From Burkholderiales bacterium (GTDB lineage Bacteria > Pseudomonadota > Gammaproteobacteria > Burkholderiales > Casimicrobiaceae): a DNA stretch of 7,534 nucleotides. The DNA is taken from NCBI GenBank assembly GCA_031275075.1, contig JAISPI010000185.1:1-7534 (forward strand), read 5' to 3'. Shown one piece after another: positions 1-5,516 of this stretch. Both the position numbers and the translations under genes were made by a program. The notes beneath the pieces are model-generated. The model saw only the letters and a program-made list of their open reading frames with translations, ran no database searches and was not told the DNA's origin. How positions within the stretch are numbered: the stretch's first letter is position 1; the number at the start of each line of letters is the position of its first letter.

Positions 1-156
1 CGGCGTTGTCAGCAAATCGGCCTCGACCAACTTTTCCCCGGTGCCGATAATCCGTTCCCTTGGATGTCGGAAGTCATCGATTTGAAGAAGGAAAAGAATT
101 TCTTCGAAACGAGGGTGACTGAATATCAAACGGGCGGCACCTTGAGCTGGGATTAA
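1..156 (+). CDS. nrdB: Ribonucleoside-diphosphate reductase class Ia, beta subunit (C-terminal end only)
   Basis: Frame 1 is open from the window edge to TAA at 154-156 and gives 51 residues beginning RRCQQIGLD and ending GGTLSWD. The segment NPFPWMSEVIDLKKEKNFFE is the typical C-terminal part of betaproteobacterial NrdB, the diiron-tyrosyl radical subunit that works with NrdA to reduce ribonucleotides to deoxyribonucleotides in the cytoplasm. The final tail (fragment residues 36-51) contains Glu36 and Tyr42, six residues apart. By family knowledge of the E. coli protein (Glu350 and Tyr356) these probably belong to the radical-transfer path to NrdA; that mapping is inference. The catalytic iron-binding domain lies upstream of the window. 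No intrinsic terminator with a U-tract follows the stop. The next gene is convergent. Confidence 0.92.
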   Translation, partial: RRCQQIGLDQLFPGADNPFPWMSEVIDLKKEKNFFETRVTEYQTGGTLSWD

Positions 157-205
157 CACTTTTTCTGTCTGTTCATACACAGTCCGTGAGGTGCCGCGCA
201 TTCAT

Positions 206-228
206 CCCTCTCCCCTTGCAGGAGAGGG
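206..228. repeat. Short inverted repeat, C/T-rich hairpin, copy 1
   Basis: CCCTCTCC at 206-213 pairs perfectly with GGAGAGGG at 221-228 around a 7-base loop. No run of T follows on either strand, so it is not a standard intrinsic terminator. It resembles the dispersed intergenic palindromes of the CCCTCTCC...GGAGAGGG type seen in many proteobacterial genomes. It lies in the 216-base gap between the convergent nrdB and the nuclease-like gene, where it could protect mRNA 3' ends or slow polymerase. That role is inference. Confidence 0.6.
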
Positions 229-274
229 GCTGTTATCTCAAACGTAAGAAATTTCCGGCGTGGGTTATGCTCCC

Positions 275-299
275 CCTCTCTCCCTCGAGGGGAGAGAGG
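275..299. repeat. Short inverted repeat, C/T-rich hairpin, copy 2
   Basis: CCTCTCTCCC at 275-284 pairs perfectly with GGGAGAGAGG at 290-299 around a 5-base loop that includes part of a CTCGAG palindrome. Composition and arm sequence are close to copy 1, which ends 46 bases upstream. Two related palindromes in one gap are the usual look of REP/MITE-like intergenic elements. The rest of the gap (157-205, 229-274, 300-372) shows no gene or RNA that I can support. Confidence 0.6.
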
Positions 300-372
300 T
301 GAAAAACGCGCTTGCGCAAAAAACGCTTTAATGAAGGAACTCGGGAGGCTAAGACGGTTTTTCTCGACAGGG

Positions 373-1347
373 CTACTTTTGATAAGCGGACTGAATGAAT
401 GGTTTGGCCGCATCAAAATCGTTTTTGTTTTCTATTGTAAAACCTAGATTGCCAGTACCCCAATGCATGCGCAACCGGGCGTCGAATGCATTATTGGGCA
501 AGTGGTCGAATGTGTCTGAATCGAGATGCAGGTACAACAGTAACCGTCTTCTTTGTAAGACAAGAGTGGCAAAATTTCTTAGCTTTTTATAGGCGACGTA
601 CAGCCTGAGTTCGTTGTGCTGTACGTCGTCTCCCAAGGAAAGCATATAATCATCAAGAGAATTGACCAACTCGCGTAAAGAGGGCTGGAGGGTCTCCAAT
701 ATTTCAGCAAACGATTTATCCGGGCCACGACCGGATTGGGTGCGGGCGCGAGCAGTTGTGTCGGGCGAAAGCTCGGCGTCTTCTTGAGGCGCGTCAGTGG
801 AATGAACGGAAAGAGCCTTGTTGCTGGATGTTTTTGGAGCGGAGTTTCTTCTTTGCGGCGTGTTGAGCAGTTCCAAGAGCAATAAATCTGATCCGAAGTG
901 ACGGTAGCGTATCAATTCGATGGCGTGGTCGATCTGCTGTATCGCATGTTCATCGTATCGGGTGAAATTATTTGCAATACACAAAAGACGCGGTTGGCTC
1001 CAATCGATAGTTCTTGCCAGTTCATCGCTTAATTTGTCCATCACCAGAAACCTGAATTCTGCTTTATGGTCGAGCAACCAATGTAAATAAAACAGCCCTT
1101 GGTTGATAATGTTTTCGCCGAGGGATCGCTTGTATTCGATGATAACCGGGCAGTTGTTTTCATCCAGACCCAAAGTGTCAATGCGCCCATCTGAAAATGT
1201 GTATTCGGAAGCAAGAAAATGAACGCCCAGCAATGCATCGAGATTGCTCTCAATAAGCCTTTGTAACGGCCTCTCAAGGTATGAGGCGTTGCTTTGCAAT
1301 TCTTGAGTCTTGCCAGAGGTTAGGCGGAAAAGTTTGATGTCACTCAT
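373..1347 (-). CDS. PD-(D/E)XK nuclease-like protein with C-terminal DUF5655 domain
   Basis: This 324-residue protein opens MSDIKLFRLTSGKTQELQ and resembles the COG3586/DUF5655 group, which is often mislabelled as a predicted transport protein. Residues ~20-165 form a nuclease-like domain: Glu33 in LIESNLDALLG, Asp57 in GRIDTLGLD, Glu71-x-Lys73 in VIIEYKR, and a following Gln83. That order (E, D, ExK, Q) is the PD-(D/E)XK endonuclease signature, so magnesium-dependent DNA cleavage or binding is plausible but not proven. Residues ~165-212 are a polar, probably disordered linker. Residues ~212-324 match the DUF5655 type (LRLYVAYKKLRNFATLVLQRRRLLLYLHLD). The ATG lies inside the end of the preceding gene (8-base overlap) and the upstream Shine-Dalgarno match is poor, so translational coupling is likely. 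GC content is low for the window (27/60 at 421-480, 25/60 at 1021-1080). No membrane segment is seen. The biological role is unknown. Confidence 0.85.
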   Translation of the reverse strand: MSDIKLFRLTSGKTQELQSNASYLERPLQRLIESNLDALLGVHFLASEYTFSDGRIDTLGLDENNCPVIIEYKRSLGENIINQGLFYLHWLLDHKAEFRFLVMDKLSDELARTIDWSQPRLLCIANNFTRYDEHAIQQIDHAIELIRYRHFGSDLLLLELLNTPQRRNSAPKTSSNKALSVHSTDAPQEDAELSPDTTARARTQSGRGPDKSFAEILETLQPSLRELVNSLDDYMLSLGDDVQHNELRLYVAYKKLRNFATLVLQRRRLLLYLHLDSDTFDHLPNNAFDARLRMHWGTGNLGFTIENKNDFDAAKPFIQSAYQK

Positions 1348-2056
1348 TTGACTTTGATCCCAATCGAAAGGTATAGGATGTCGATGCTATGGAGGCATCC
1401 GAAAGAAAGGATTTAGGTGTATCTGGGGGAAAGAGTTTTGCAATACGGCGAAATTCGTTTTCCAGGTCAGGCATTACCTTAATTAAAGGCAGATTCCACC
1501 ACGGCCATCTTGAAGAAGAGAGCGCTCGTTCAAGGCTTGAAAACCATTTTAGATACAGATGACTGATAATACCTTTGTCTTCTTCCGAGCGATCTAAACA
1601 ATAGAGTCGGTATTTAAAAGCGTTTCTGGTCTTCATCTGCTCTACGATCAAGCTTCCGCCTTCGACACCAAATTCGATAACAGGTTTTGCTTCCTTCTTT
1701 TCTTTCTCCTCTCGTTTTTTTCTTCGCCAAGAGCCATAGAAATTTTCAGATGCTCTTGGAGCCGAGAGGTAAGTTTTTGCAATACGGCGCAACTCTCTTT
1801 CCAAGTTAGGCGCTACCTCAATTAAAATCAAATGCCACCACGGCCATTTTGAAGAGGAAAGCGCTTGCTCAAGGCTTGGGAACCATTTCGAACGCCGATC
1901 TATGGTGCTGAGTCCCTCTTCTTCTTCCACAAGCAAAGCGGTACAATCATAATAATGAAGACGGTATGTGAACGTGTTTCCGGTTTTCTTCCGCTCCACA
2001 GTTAGGCTTCCGCCTTCGGCGCCAAACTTAACGACAGGTTCCGCTCTTTGTGTCAT
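1340..2056 (-). CDS. Hypothetical protein with two tandem copies of a ~90-residue domain
   Basis: I chose the ATG at 2056 (238 residues). A TTG three codons upstream (2063-2065) extends the frame but overlaps the best -10 box. The protein has repeat 1 (residues ~6-97), a charged linker (98-123, with RRKKREEKEKKEAK), repeat 2 (124-208) and a polar tail. Both repeats share P-V-x-x-FG-x-EGGSL, KWF-x-SLE-x-ALSSS, WPWW and RRIAK. Single-domain relatives, small hypothetical proteins with an FGAEGGS-type start and a W-P motif, are recalled as common. Their function is not known to me, although the compact shape recalls immunity-like small proteins. There is no signal peptide, transmembrane segment or obvious catalytic motif. 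It is the first gene of a two-gene unit and its TGA overlaps the nuclease-like gene's start by 8 bases. GC is low (22/60 at 1561-1620, 25/60 at 1681-1740, against 41/60 at 3541-3600 in thiM), which suggests acquisition from elsewhere. Confidence 0.8.
   Translation of the reverse strand: MTQRAEPVVKFGAEGGSLTVERKKTGNTFTYRLHYYDCTALLVEEEEGLSTIDRRSKWFPSLEQALSSSKWPWWHLILIEVAPNLERELRRIAKTYLSAPRASENFYGSWRRKKREEKEKKEAKPVIEFGVEGGSLIVEQMKTRNAFKYRLYCLDRSEEDKGIISHLYLKWFSSLERALSSSRWPWWNLPLIKVMPDLENEFRRIAKLFPPDTPKSFLSDASIASTSYTFRLGSKSNE
1433..1687 (-). repeat. Intragenic tandem duplication, second copy (C-terminal domain)
   Basis: This stretch encodes residues ~124-208 and aligns with the first copy over its full length, including the FG-x-EGGSL start, the WPWW core and the RRIAK end. 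DNA-level similarity persists in long blocks (about 1436-1550 against 1775-1889), so the duplication is either fairly recent or under strong constraint. The linker between copies is unique and rich in AAG/GAG/GAA codons. Confidence 0.85.
1766..2041 (-). repeat. Intragenic tandem duplication, first copy (N-terminal domain)
   Basis: This stretch encodes residues ~6-97 of the duplicated-domain protein. Its nucleotide sequence is still close to that of the second copy. For example CCACCACGGCCAT and CAAGGCTTG recur at an offset of 339 bases (113 codons), and GCTTCCGCCTTCG recurs at 354 bases (118 codons). The offset change means this copy holds five extra codons, in the Glu-rich segment around residues 40-50. 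Confidence 0.85.
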
Positions 2057-2064
2057 AATTTTCA

Positions 2065-2093
2065 ATCATATCCGAGCTTTAAAAGTTCCGCAA
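2065..2093 (-). promoter_or_regulatory. Sigma70-type promoter for the duplicated-domain gene
   Basis: On the minus strand TTGCGG (2088-2093) is followed after exactly 17 bases by TATGAT (2065-2070). Both boxes differ from consensus only slightly. Transcription would be expected to start near 2058, only about two bases before the ATG at 2056, which would give a leaderless or nearly leaderless mRNA. This also argues against the upstream TTG as the start. It lies in the 78-base gap before the divergent DUF2461 gene. Confidence 0.55.
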
Positions 2094-2134
2094 GAAATCT
2101 GTGGGTTTGACCGTATAAAAGCAGAGGGGCGAAA

Positions 2135-2809
2135 ATGTTTACCAAAGCCGCATTCAAATTCCTTAACGAACTGGGAGCCAATAACAACCGCGCTTGGTTC
2201 GAGGAAAACAAACCCCGCTATGAGTCGTTGGTGCGTGAACCGGCGCTGGATTTTATCGAGGCAATGGCGACGCCATTGAAAAAATTTGCGCCGCATTTCC
2301 GGGCTGACGCACGCAAAGTCGGCGGCTCGTTGATGCGGGTGTACCGCGATACGCGGTTTGCGAACGACAAGACGCCGTATAAAACCAATATCGGCATCCA
2401 GTTCCGGCACGCCCTCGGCAAGGATGTGCATGCGCCCGGGTTTTATGTGCATATTGCAAACGATGGGTGCTTTTTTGCGGTGGGCTGCTGGCATCCGGAA
2501 GCGGACGTTCTGTGGAAGATACGCCAGAAAATTGCCGAAAAACCTGAGAAATGGTTTGCGGTTCGCGATGATAAGAAATATATAAAACACTGGCTGCCGG
2601 ATGGCGACAGTTTGAAACGGCCACCACGCGGTTTCGCCGTCGATCATGTGGCGATTGAGGACATCAAACGCAAGGATTTCGTAGGTCTCGCGCCTTTATC
2701 GAAAGCAGAGGTGGTGGAGGGCGATCTGGTCAGGTTGGCAGGAGCGCGATTTTCGGAAACAGTGCCGTTGATGAGGTTTTTATGTGAAGCGATAGGGATT
2801 CAGTATTAA
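2135..2809 (+). CDS. DUF2461 (TIGR02453-type) conserved protein
   Basis: This 224-residue protein has the length and motifs of the DUF2461 family: F-x-FL-x-ELGANNNRAWFEENKPRYE at residues ~8-29, KVGGSLMRVYRDTRFANDKTPYKT at ~61-84, and a Gly/His-rich segment with APGFYVHI around 100. The family is widespread and cytoplasmic, and its biochemical function is not established. The motif-2 block of Arg, Asp and Lys residues is its most conserved part. The start is supported by GAGGGG at 2124-2129, about five bases before the ATG. A TATAAA stands at 2114-2119, but I see no convincing -35 at the right distance. GC is intermediate and no membrane segment is visible. The gene appears to be monocistronic, with a separate promoter before the thiamin genes. 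Confidence 0.88.
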   Translation: MFTKAAFKFLNELGANNNRAWFEENKPRYESLVREPALDFIEAMATPLKKFAPHFRADARKVGGSLMRVYRDTRFANDKTPYKTNIGIQFRHALGKDVHAPGFYVHIANDGCFFAVGCWHPEADVLWKIRQKIAEKPEKWFAVRDDKKYIKHWLPDGDSLKRPPRGFAVDHVAIEDIKRKDFVGLAPLSKAEVVEGDLVRLAGARFSETVPLMRFLCEAIGIQY

Positions 2810-2914
2810 TTGTTGCAAGGGCGGGTACCGGCATTCTTTCATCCTTTTCCTGCTTATGGGAGGGAGGCAAAGTGAGTCGGTTTTTCATGTGACTTTTCGT
2901 AAATTCTAGTGCTC
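2810..2914. other. Intergenic stretch without recognisable feature
   Basis: This is the first part of the 308-base gap between the DUF2461 stop and thiM. It has a G-rich patch near 2858-2867 and a T-run at 2880-2885, but no stem of convincing length precedes the T-run, so a terminator for the DUF2461 gene cannot be claimed. The remainder of the gap (2915-3117) is occupied by the promoter, leader hairpin and riboswitch of the thiamin genes. Confidence 0.5.
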
Positions 2915-2943
2915 TTGACGTTCTTATCGTTGTTGTGCAAAAT
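2915..2943 (+). promoter_or_regulatory. Sigma70-type promoter of the thiamin salvage genes
   Basis: TTGACG (2915-2920) and CAAAAT (2938-2943) are separated by 17 bases. The -35 box matches consensus at five of six positions and the -10 at four of six. Transcription would start near 2950, directly ahead of the leader hairpin and the TPP aptamer, which is where a promoter for a riboswitch-controlled transcript should be. Confidence 0.6.
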
Positions 2944-2950
2944 CTTCATC

Positions 2951-2974
2951 TTCCGAAGCCTTCGCGCTTCGGAG
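2951..2974 (+). other. 5' leader hairpin upstream of the TPP aptamer
   Basis: TCCGAAGC (2952-2959) pairs perfectly with GCTTCGGA (2966-2973) around a 6-base loop, and a T-G pair extends the base. It would form the very 5' end of the thiM transcript. No U-tract follows. A role in mRNA stabilisation at the 5' end is possible but inferred. Confidence 0.45.
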
Positions 2975-2978
2975 AACA

Positions 2979-3067
2979 GTGACTCGGGGTGTTCGTCGGC
3001 GCATATTCGACGGACTGAGAAAAACCCGCATCACCTGATCTGGTTCGTACCAGCGTAGGGAGGTCAC
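2979..3067 (+). promoter_or_regulatory. TPP riboswitch aptamer (THI element)
   Basis: The conserved core is unmistakable: CGGGGT at 2985-2990, CTGAGA at 3015-3020, ACCC at 3024-3027, CCTGATCTGG at 3034-3043 and CCAGCGTAGGGA at 3050-3061. P1 is closed by GTGAC (2979-2983) with GTCAC (3063-3067). P3 is formed by CGTCG with CGACG around a short loop (about 2994-3012). This RNA binds thiamin pyrophosphate and shuts down expression when the cofactor is plentiful. It stands before thiM, so it controls thiM-thiE and possibly thiD. No U-tract terminator lies between the aptamer and thiM, which points to control of translation initiation. Confidence 0.95.
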
Positions 3068-3080
3068 AGCGCAGTTGGCG

Positions 3081-3113
3081 CCTCCTCTCTATGTGTTTTA
3101 TTTTTCAAGAGGA
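3081..3113 (+). promoter_or_regulatory. Possible expression platform masking the thiM ribosome-binding site
   Basis: TCCTCT at 3083-3088 is perfectly complementary to AGAGGA at 3108-3113, the Shine-Dalgarno sequence of thiM. CCTCC at 3081-3085 is also complementary to GGAGG at 3059-3063, the 3' edge of the aptamer and P1. An exclusive switch is therefore possible: with TPP bound, P1 forms and the C/T segment masks the ribosome-binding site; without TPP, it pairs with the aptamer end. The pairings are read directly from the sequence. The mechanism is inferred. Confidence 0.55.
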
Positions 3114-3117
3114 TTCG

Positions 3118-3939
3118 ATGGCGCAATTTCTTTCTTCACAAACAACCATTCGTTATTGGCAGCGTGTGCGTGCCACAGTGCCGCTCGTGCATTGCATGAC
3201 CAACAATGTGGTGACGAACTGGACGGCAAACGCGCTGCTGGCAGCCGGTGTTTCTCCGGCGATGGTGGTCGAAGATTCGGAAGCCGAAGTCTTCGCAGCG
3301 ATAGCGTCGGCGTTGTTGATCAATGTTGGGACTTTGCAGACAGCGCAAGCGCAGGCGATGGCCAAAGCGGTTGCGTCAGCGCGGCGAGCCGGTAAGCCGT
3401 GGGTGCTCGATCCGGTGGCGGCAGGGGTGTTGCCGTACAGGACGGCGTTTTGCCGTGGTTTGCTTAATGAAATGCCGACGGTGGTTCGCGGCAACCCTTC
3501 GGAAATTCTGGCGTTGGCCGGTGAGGCGGCGCAGGGTCGCGGCGCCGACAGCACGCACGGCAGCGATGAAGCCTTGGCGGCGGCGAAACGTCTGGCTGTT
3601 GAGGCGAAAACAATTGTCGCGGTGACCGGCGCGACGGATTACATCACCGACGGAGAACGCACGTTGCGCGTCGACAACGGCCATCCGTTGTTGCAGCGCG
3701 TCACCGGAACCGGTTGTTCGCTGTCGGCGCTGGTCGCGGCTTATGTTTCGACAGCTTCGGATAAAAATGAGGCGATGGAAGCAGCGGCAAGCGCCTGCGC
3801 CGTCTTTGCGATTGCCGGTGAAATCGCGGCACAGAAGGCGCTCGAACGCAGCGAAGGGCCGGGCAGTTTCGCTGTCTATTTACTCGATGCGTTGGCCGCG
3901 CTCGACGGTGCGACCATTGAAAGGAGAATACGATCATGA
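3118..3939 (+). CDS. thiM: Hydroxyethylthiazole kinase ThiM
   Basis: ThiM phosphorylates 4-methyl-5-(2-hydroxyethyl)thiazole with ATP, the salvage entry of the thiazole half of thiamin. I chose the ATG at 3118 (273 residues, near the ~262 of E. coli) because AAGAGGA ends five bases before it. An in-frame ATG at 3091 would start inside the riboswitch expression region. Diagnostic segments are PLVHCMTNNVV (22-32), SPAMV (46-50), SALLINVGTL (64-73), WVLDPVA (95-101), VRGNPSEI (123-130), VTGATDYITDG (169-179) and VTGTGCSLSA (195-204). The last holds the conserved Cys200 and the anion-hole GTGC loop of this ribokinase-like family. The C-terminal RSEGPGSF segment is also typical. It is the first gene of the TPP-regulated unit and its stop overlaps thiE in ATGA. 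GC is high (41/60 at 3541-3600). No missing family residue was noticed. Confidence 0.97.
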   Translation: MAQFLSSQTTIRYWQRVRATVPLVHCMTNNVVTNWTANALLAAGVSPAMVVEDSEAEVFAAIASALLINVGTLQTAQAQAMAKAVASARRAGKPWVLDPVAAGVLPYRTAFCRGLLNEMPTVVRGNPSEILALAGEAAQGRGADSTHGSDEALAAAKRLAVEAKTIVAVTGATDYITDGERTLRVDNGHPLLQRVTGTGCSLSALVAAYVSTASDKNEAMEAAASACAVFAIAGEIAAQKALERSEGPGSFAVYLLDALAALDGATIERRIRS

Positions 3940-4595
3940 ATACAGAAGTTCCCCGTGCGGCGTTCGATTTGTCGCTGTATCTGGTGCTCGATCCTGATAT
4001 GTGCGGCGGCGTGGCCGGTATGGTGCGCGTGACGGAAGCGGCGATTGCCGGGGGCGTGACGATGGTGCAGTTGCGTGCGATAGGGTGGCGCAAACGGGCG
4101 TTCTGGGATGCGGCGTGCGCGTTGCAACCGTTGTGCAGATCGCATCGTGTTCCGCTGATCATCAACGATCATGTTGATGTGGCGTTGGCAGTTGACGCCG
4201 ATGGGGTTCACGTCGGACAGCGCGATTTTCCTGCAAAGGAAGTGCGGCGTTTGTTGGGCGAAACAAAAATCATCGGCGTTTCTGTATCGAACGCGCAAGA
4301 ATGGCGCGACATCGAGCCTGGCGCGGCGGATTATCTCGGCGTTGGGCCGGTGTGGTTGACGGCGACCAAACCCGAAGCAGGGCCGGCACTGGGAATCGAC
4401 GGTTTGCGGTCATTGCTGGCGTTGCGGGCGGGCGCGGCATCGCCGAAGGTTGTTGCCATCGGAAGCATCAACGCGCATAACGCGCGGGAGGTGATGGAAA
4501 CGGGTGTCGATGGTGTTGCGGTGGTGTCGGCGATCTGCGCCAGCGAAGCGCCGGAAGAAGCCGCGCAGGCGTTATGTGAAGTGATCGGGAGTTAA
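3936..4595 (+). CDS. thiE: Thiamin-phosphate synthase ThiE
   Basis: ThiE joins hydroxymethylpyrimidine diphosphate and thiazole phosphate to thiamin phosphate. The 219-residue TIM-barrel protein starts in an ATGA overlap with thiM, with AAGGAGA at 3921-3927 as its ribosome-binding site. Typical segments are LYLVLDPDMC (14-23), GGVTMVQLR (39-47), LIINDHVDVAL (74-84), DGVHVGQRD (89-97), DYLGVGPV (132-139), TATK (142-145) and DGVAVVSAI near the end. Two positions are odd. The usual QLR-x-K motif reads QLRAI, so the active-site Lys is Ile49, and the phosphate-binding IGGI reads IGSI with Ser177. A single base change (AAA to ATA) would explain Ile49. Lys53 nearby might substitute. The rest of the protein is intact, so a slower enzyme or a shifted role is possible, but the family call is secure. 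Confidence 0.95.
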   Translation: MNTEVPRAAFDLSLYLVLDPDMCGGVAGMVRVTEAAIAGGVTMVQLRAIGWRKRAFWDAACALQPLCRSHRVPLIINDHVDVALAVDADGVHVGQRDFPAKEVRRLLGETKIIGVSVSNAQEWRDIEPGAADYLGVGPVWLTATKPEAGPALGIDGLRSLLALRAGAASPKVVAIGSINAHNAREVMETGVDGVAVVSAICASEAPEEAAQALCEVIGS

Positions 4596-4622
4596 AGGCA
4601 CGATTTGTGAAGTGAAAAACCG

Positions 4623-4679
4623 TTTTAACCGCAAAGAGCGCAAAGAGATCAGAGTTCTTTGCGTTCTTTGCGGTTAAAA
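4623..4679. repeat. Long inverted repeat between thiE and thiD
   Basis: Bases 4623-4646 pair with 4656-4679 in a 24-base-pair stem containing one G-T pair; a further G-T pair (4647 with 4655) would leave a 7-base loop. Each arm contains a tandem of CGCAAAGAG-like 9-mers, and the arms end in TTTT/AAAA. It matches the dispersed palindromes built on AACCGCAAAGA units known from many environmental bacterial genomes. No U-tract lies downstream on either strand, so it is more likely a repeat element than an intrinsic terminator. In RNA it could stabilise the thiM-thiE part of the message or reduce thiD expression. Confidence 0.75.
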
Positions 4680-4706
4680 ATAATTCCGAGTGGACTCATC
4701 GAAAAA

Positions 4707-5516
4707 ATGATAGAGAAAAAATTATTTAACGCGTTGACCATTGCCGGCTCCGATTCCGGTGGCGGCGCCGGCATTCAGGCCGATCTCAAAACGTTTTCGG
4801 CGCTGGGCGTGTACGGCGCGTCGGTAATTACTGCGTTGACGGCGCAAAATACGCAAGGTGTGCAAGGGGTATTCCCGATAACGCCGGAATTCGTGATGAG
4901 GCAATGCGATTCCGTCTTCAGCGATTTGCGCATCGACAGCGTCAAATGCGGCATGCTGGCGAATGCGGCGATCATCGAAGCGGTTGCGGCGAGTCTCGCG
5001 CGTTATCGACCGCCGGTATTCGTGCTTGATACGGTGATGGTGGCAAAGAGCGGCGATGCGCTGCTGGCGCCGGAAGCCGTGCGGGCATTGCGTGAAATGT
5101 TGTTGCCACTGGCGGATATTGTGACGCCGAACCTTCCCGAAGCGGCGGCGTTACTCGGCGTGGATATCGCCGCCGATGAAACGGCGATGCGCGAACAAGG
5201 CCGCGCGTTACTGGCGCTCGGCACCAAAGCCGTGCTGATGAAAGGCGGCCATTTGGAAACCGAAGACAGCCCCGATTGGTTGATTACGCCGGATGAAGAA
5301 TGGTGCTTTACCGCTCCGCGCATCAAAACGCGCCATACACACGGCACCGGCTGCACCTTGTCAGCGGCGCTGACCGCGCTACGACCGCAACGTCCGGATT
5401 GGAAAACGACAGTACAGGATGCCAAGAACTGGTTGACGCAGGCGTTGATACAAGCGGATCGTCTGACCGTCGGACATGGTATCGGCCCGCCGCATCATTT
5501 TCATCAGTGGTGGTGA
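4707..5516 (+). CDS. thiD: Hydroxymethylpyrimidine/phosphomethylpyrimidine kinase ThiD
   Basis: ThiD phosphorylates hydroxymethylpyrimidine and then its monophosphate, giving the diphosphate that ThiE uses. I chose the ATG at 4707 (269 residues, E. coli about 266). A TTG frame start at 4659 lies inside the inverted repeat and is unlikely. The ribosome-binding site is weak (GAGTGG at 4688-4693, far upstream). Motifs are LTIAGSDSGGGAGIQADLKTF (10-30), VLDTVMVAKSGD in the middle, VTPNLPEAA, VLMKGGH, and HGTGCTLSAAL with catalytic-loop Cys216. It ends GHGIGPPHHFHQWW, a family-typical tail. It follows thiE after 111 bases that carry a long inverted repeat and no obvious promoter, so it is probably read from the riboswitch transcript, perhaps at reduced level. 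Its stop is 28 bases from the stop of the convergent membrane-protein gene, with no terminator between them. Confidence 0.96.
   Translation: MIEKKLFNALTIAGSDSGGGAGIQADLKTFSALGVYGASVITALTAQNTQGVQGVFPITPEFVMRQCDSVFSDLRIDSVKCGMLANAAIIEAVAASLARYRPPVFVLDTVMVAKSGDALLAPEAVRALREMLLPLADIVTPNLPEAAALLGVDIAADETAMREQGRALLALGTKAVLMKGGHLETEDSPDWLITPDEEWCFTAPRIKTRHTHGTGCTLSAALTALRPQRPDWKTTVQDAKNWLTQALIQADRLTVGHGIGPPHHFHQWW

Noticed and set aside
206..299. CRISPR-like array
   Set aside because: Only two unequal palindromes with different arm lengths and no regular repeat-spacer structure.
153..416. Open frame of 87 residues on the minus strand
   Set aside because: It runs through both hairpin repeats and into the end of the nuclease-like gene, has low-complexity content and no family resemblance.
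2066..2647. 193-residue minus-strand frame opposite the DUF2461 gene
   Set aside because: It is a shadow of a well-supported gene; its sequence has no recognisable motifs.
3091..3117. Upstream ATG for thiM at 3091
   Set aside because: It adds nine residues not typical of ThiM, lies in the loop of the anti-SD hairpin and has no spaced ribosome-binding site, whereas the ATG at 3118 has AAGAGGA.
4623..4679. Intrinsic terminator after thiE
   Set aside because: The stem is strong but neither strand has a U-tract behind it, and the arms resemble a dispersed repeat. Attenuation cannot be excluded.
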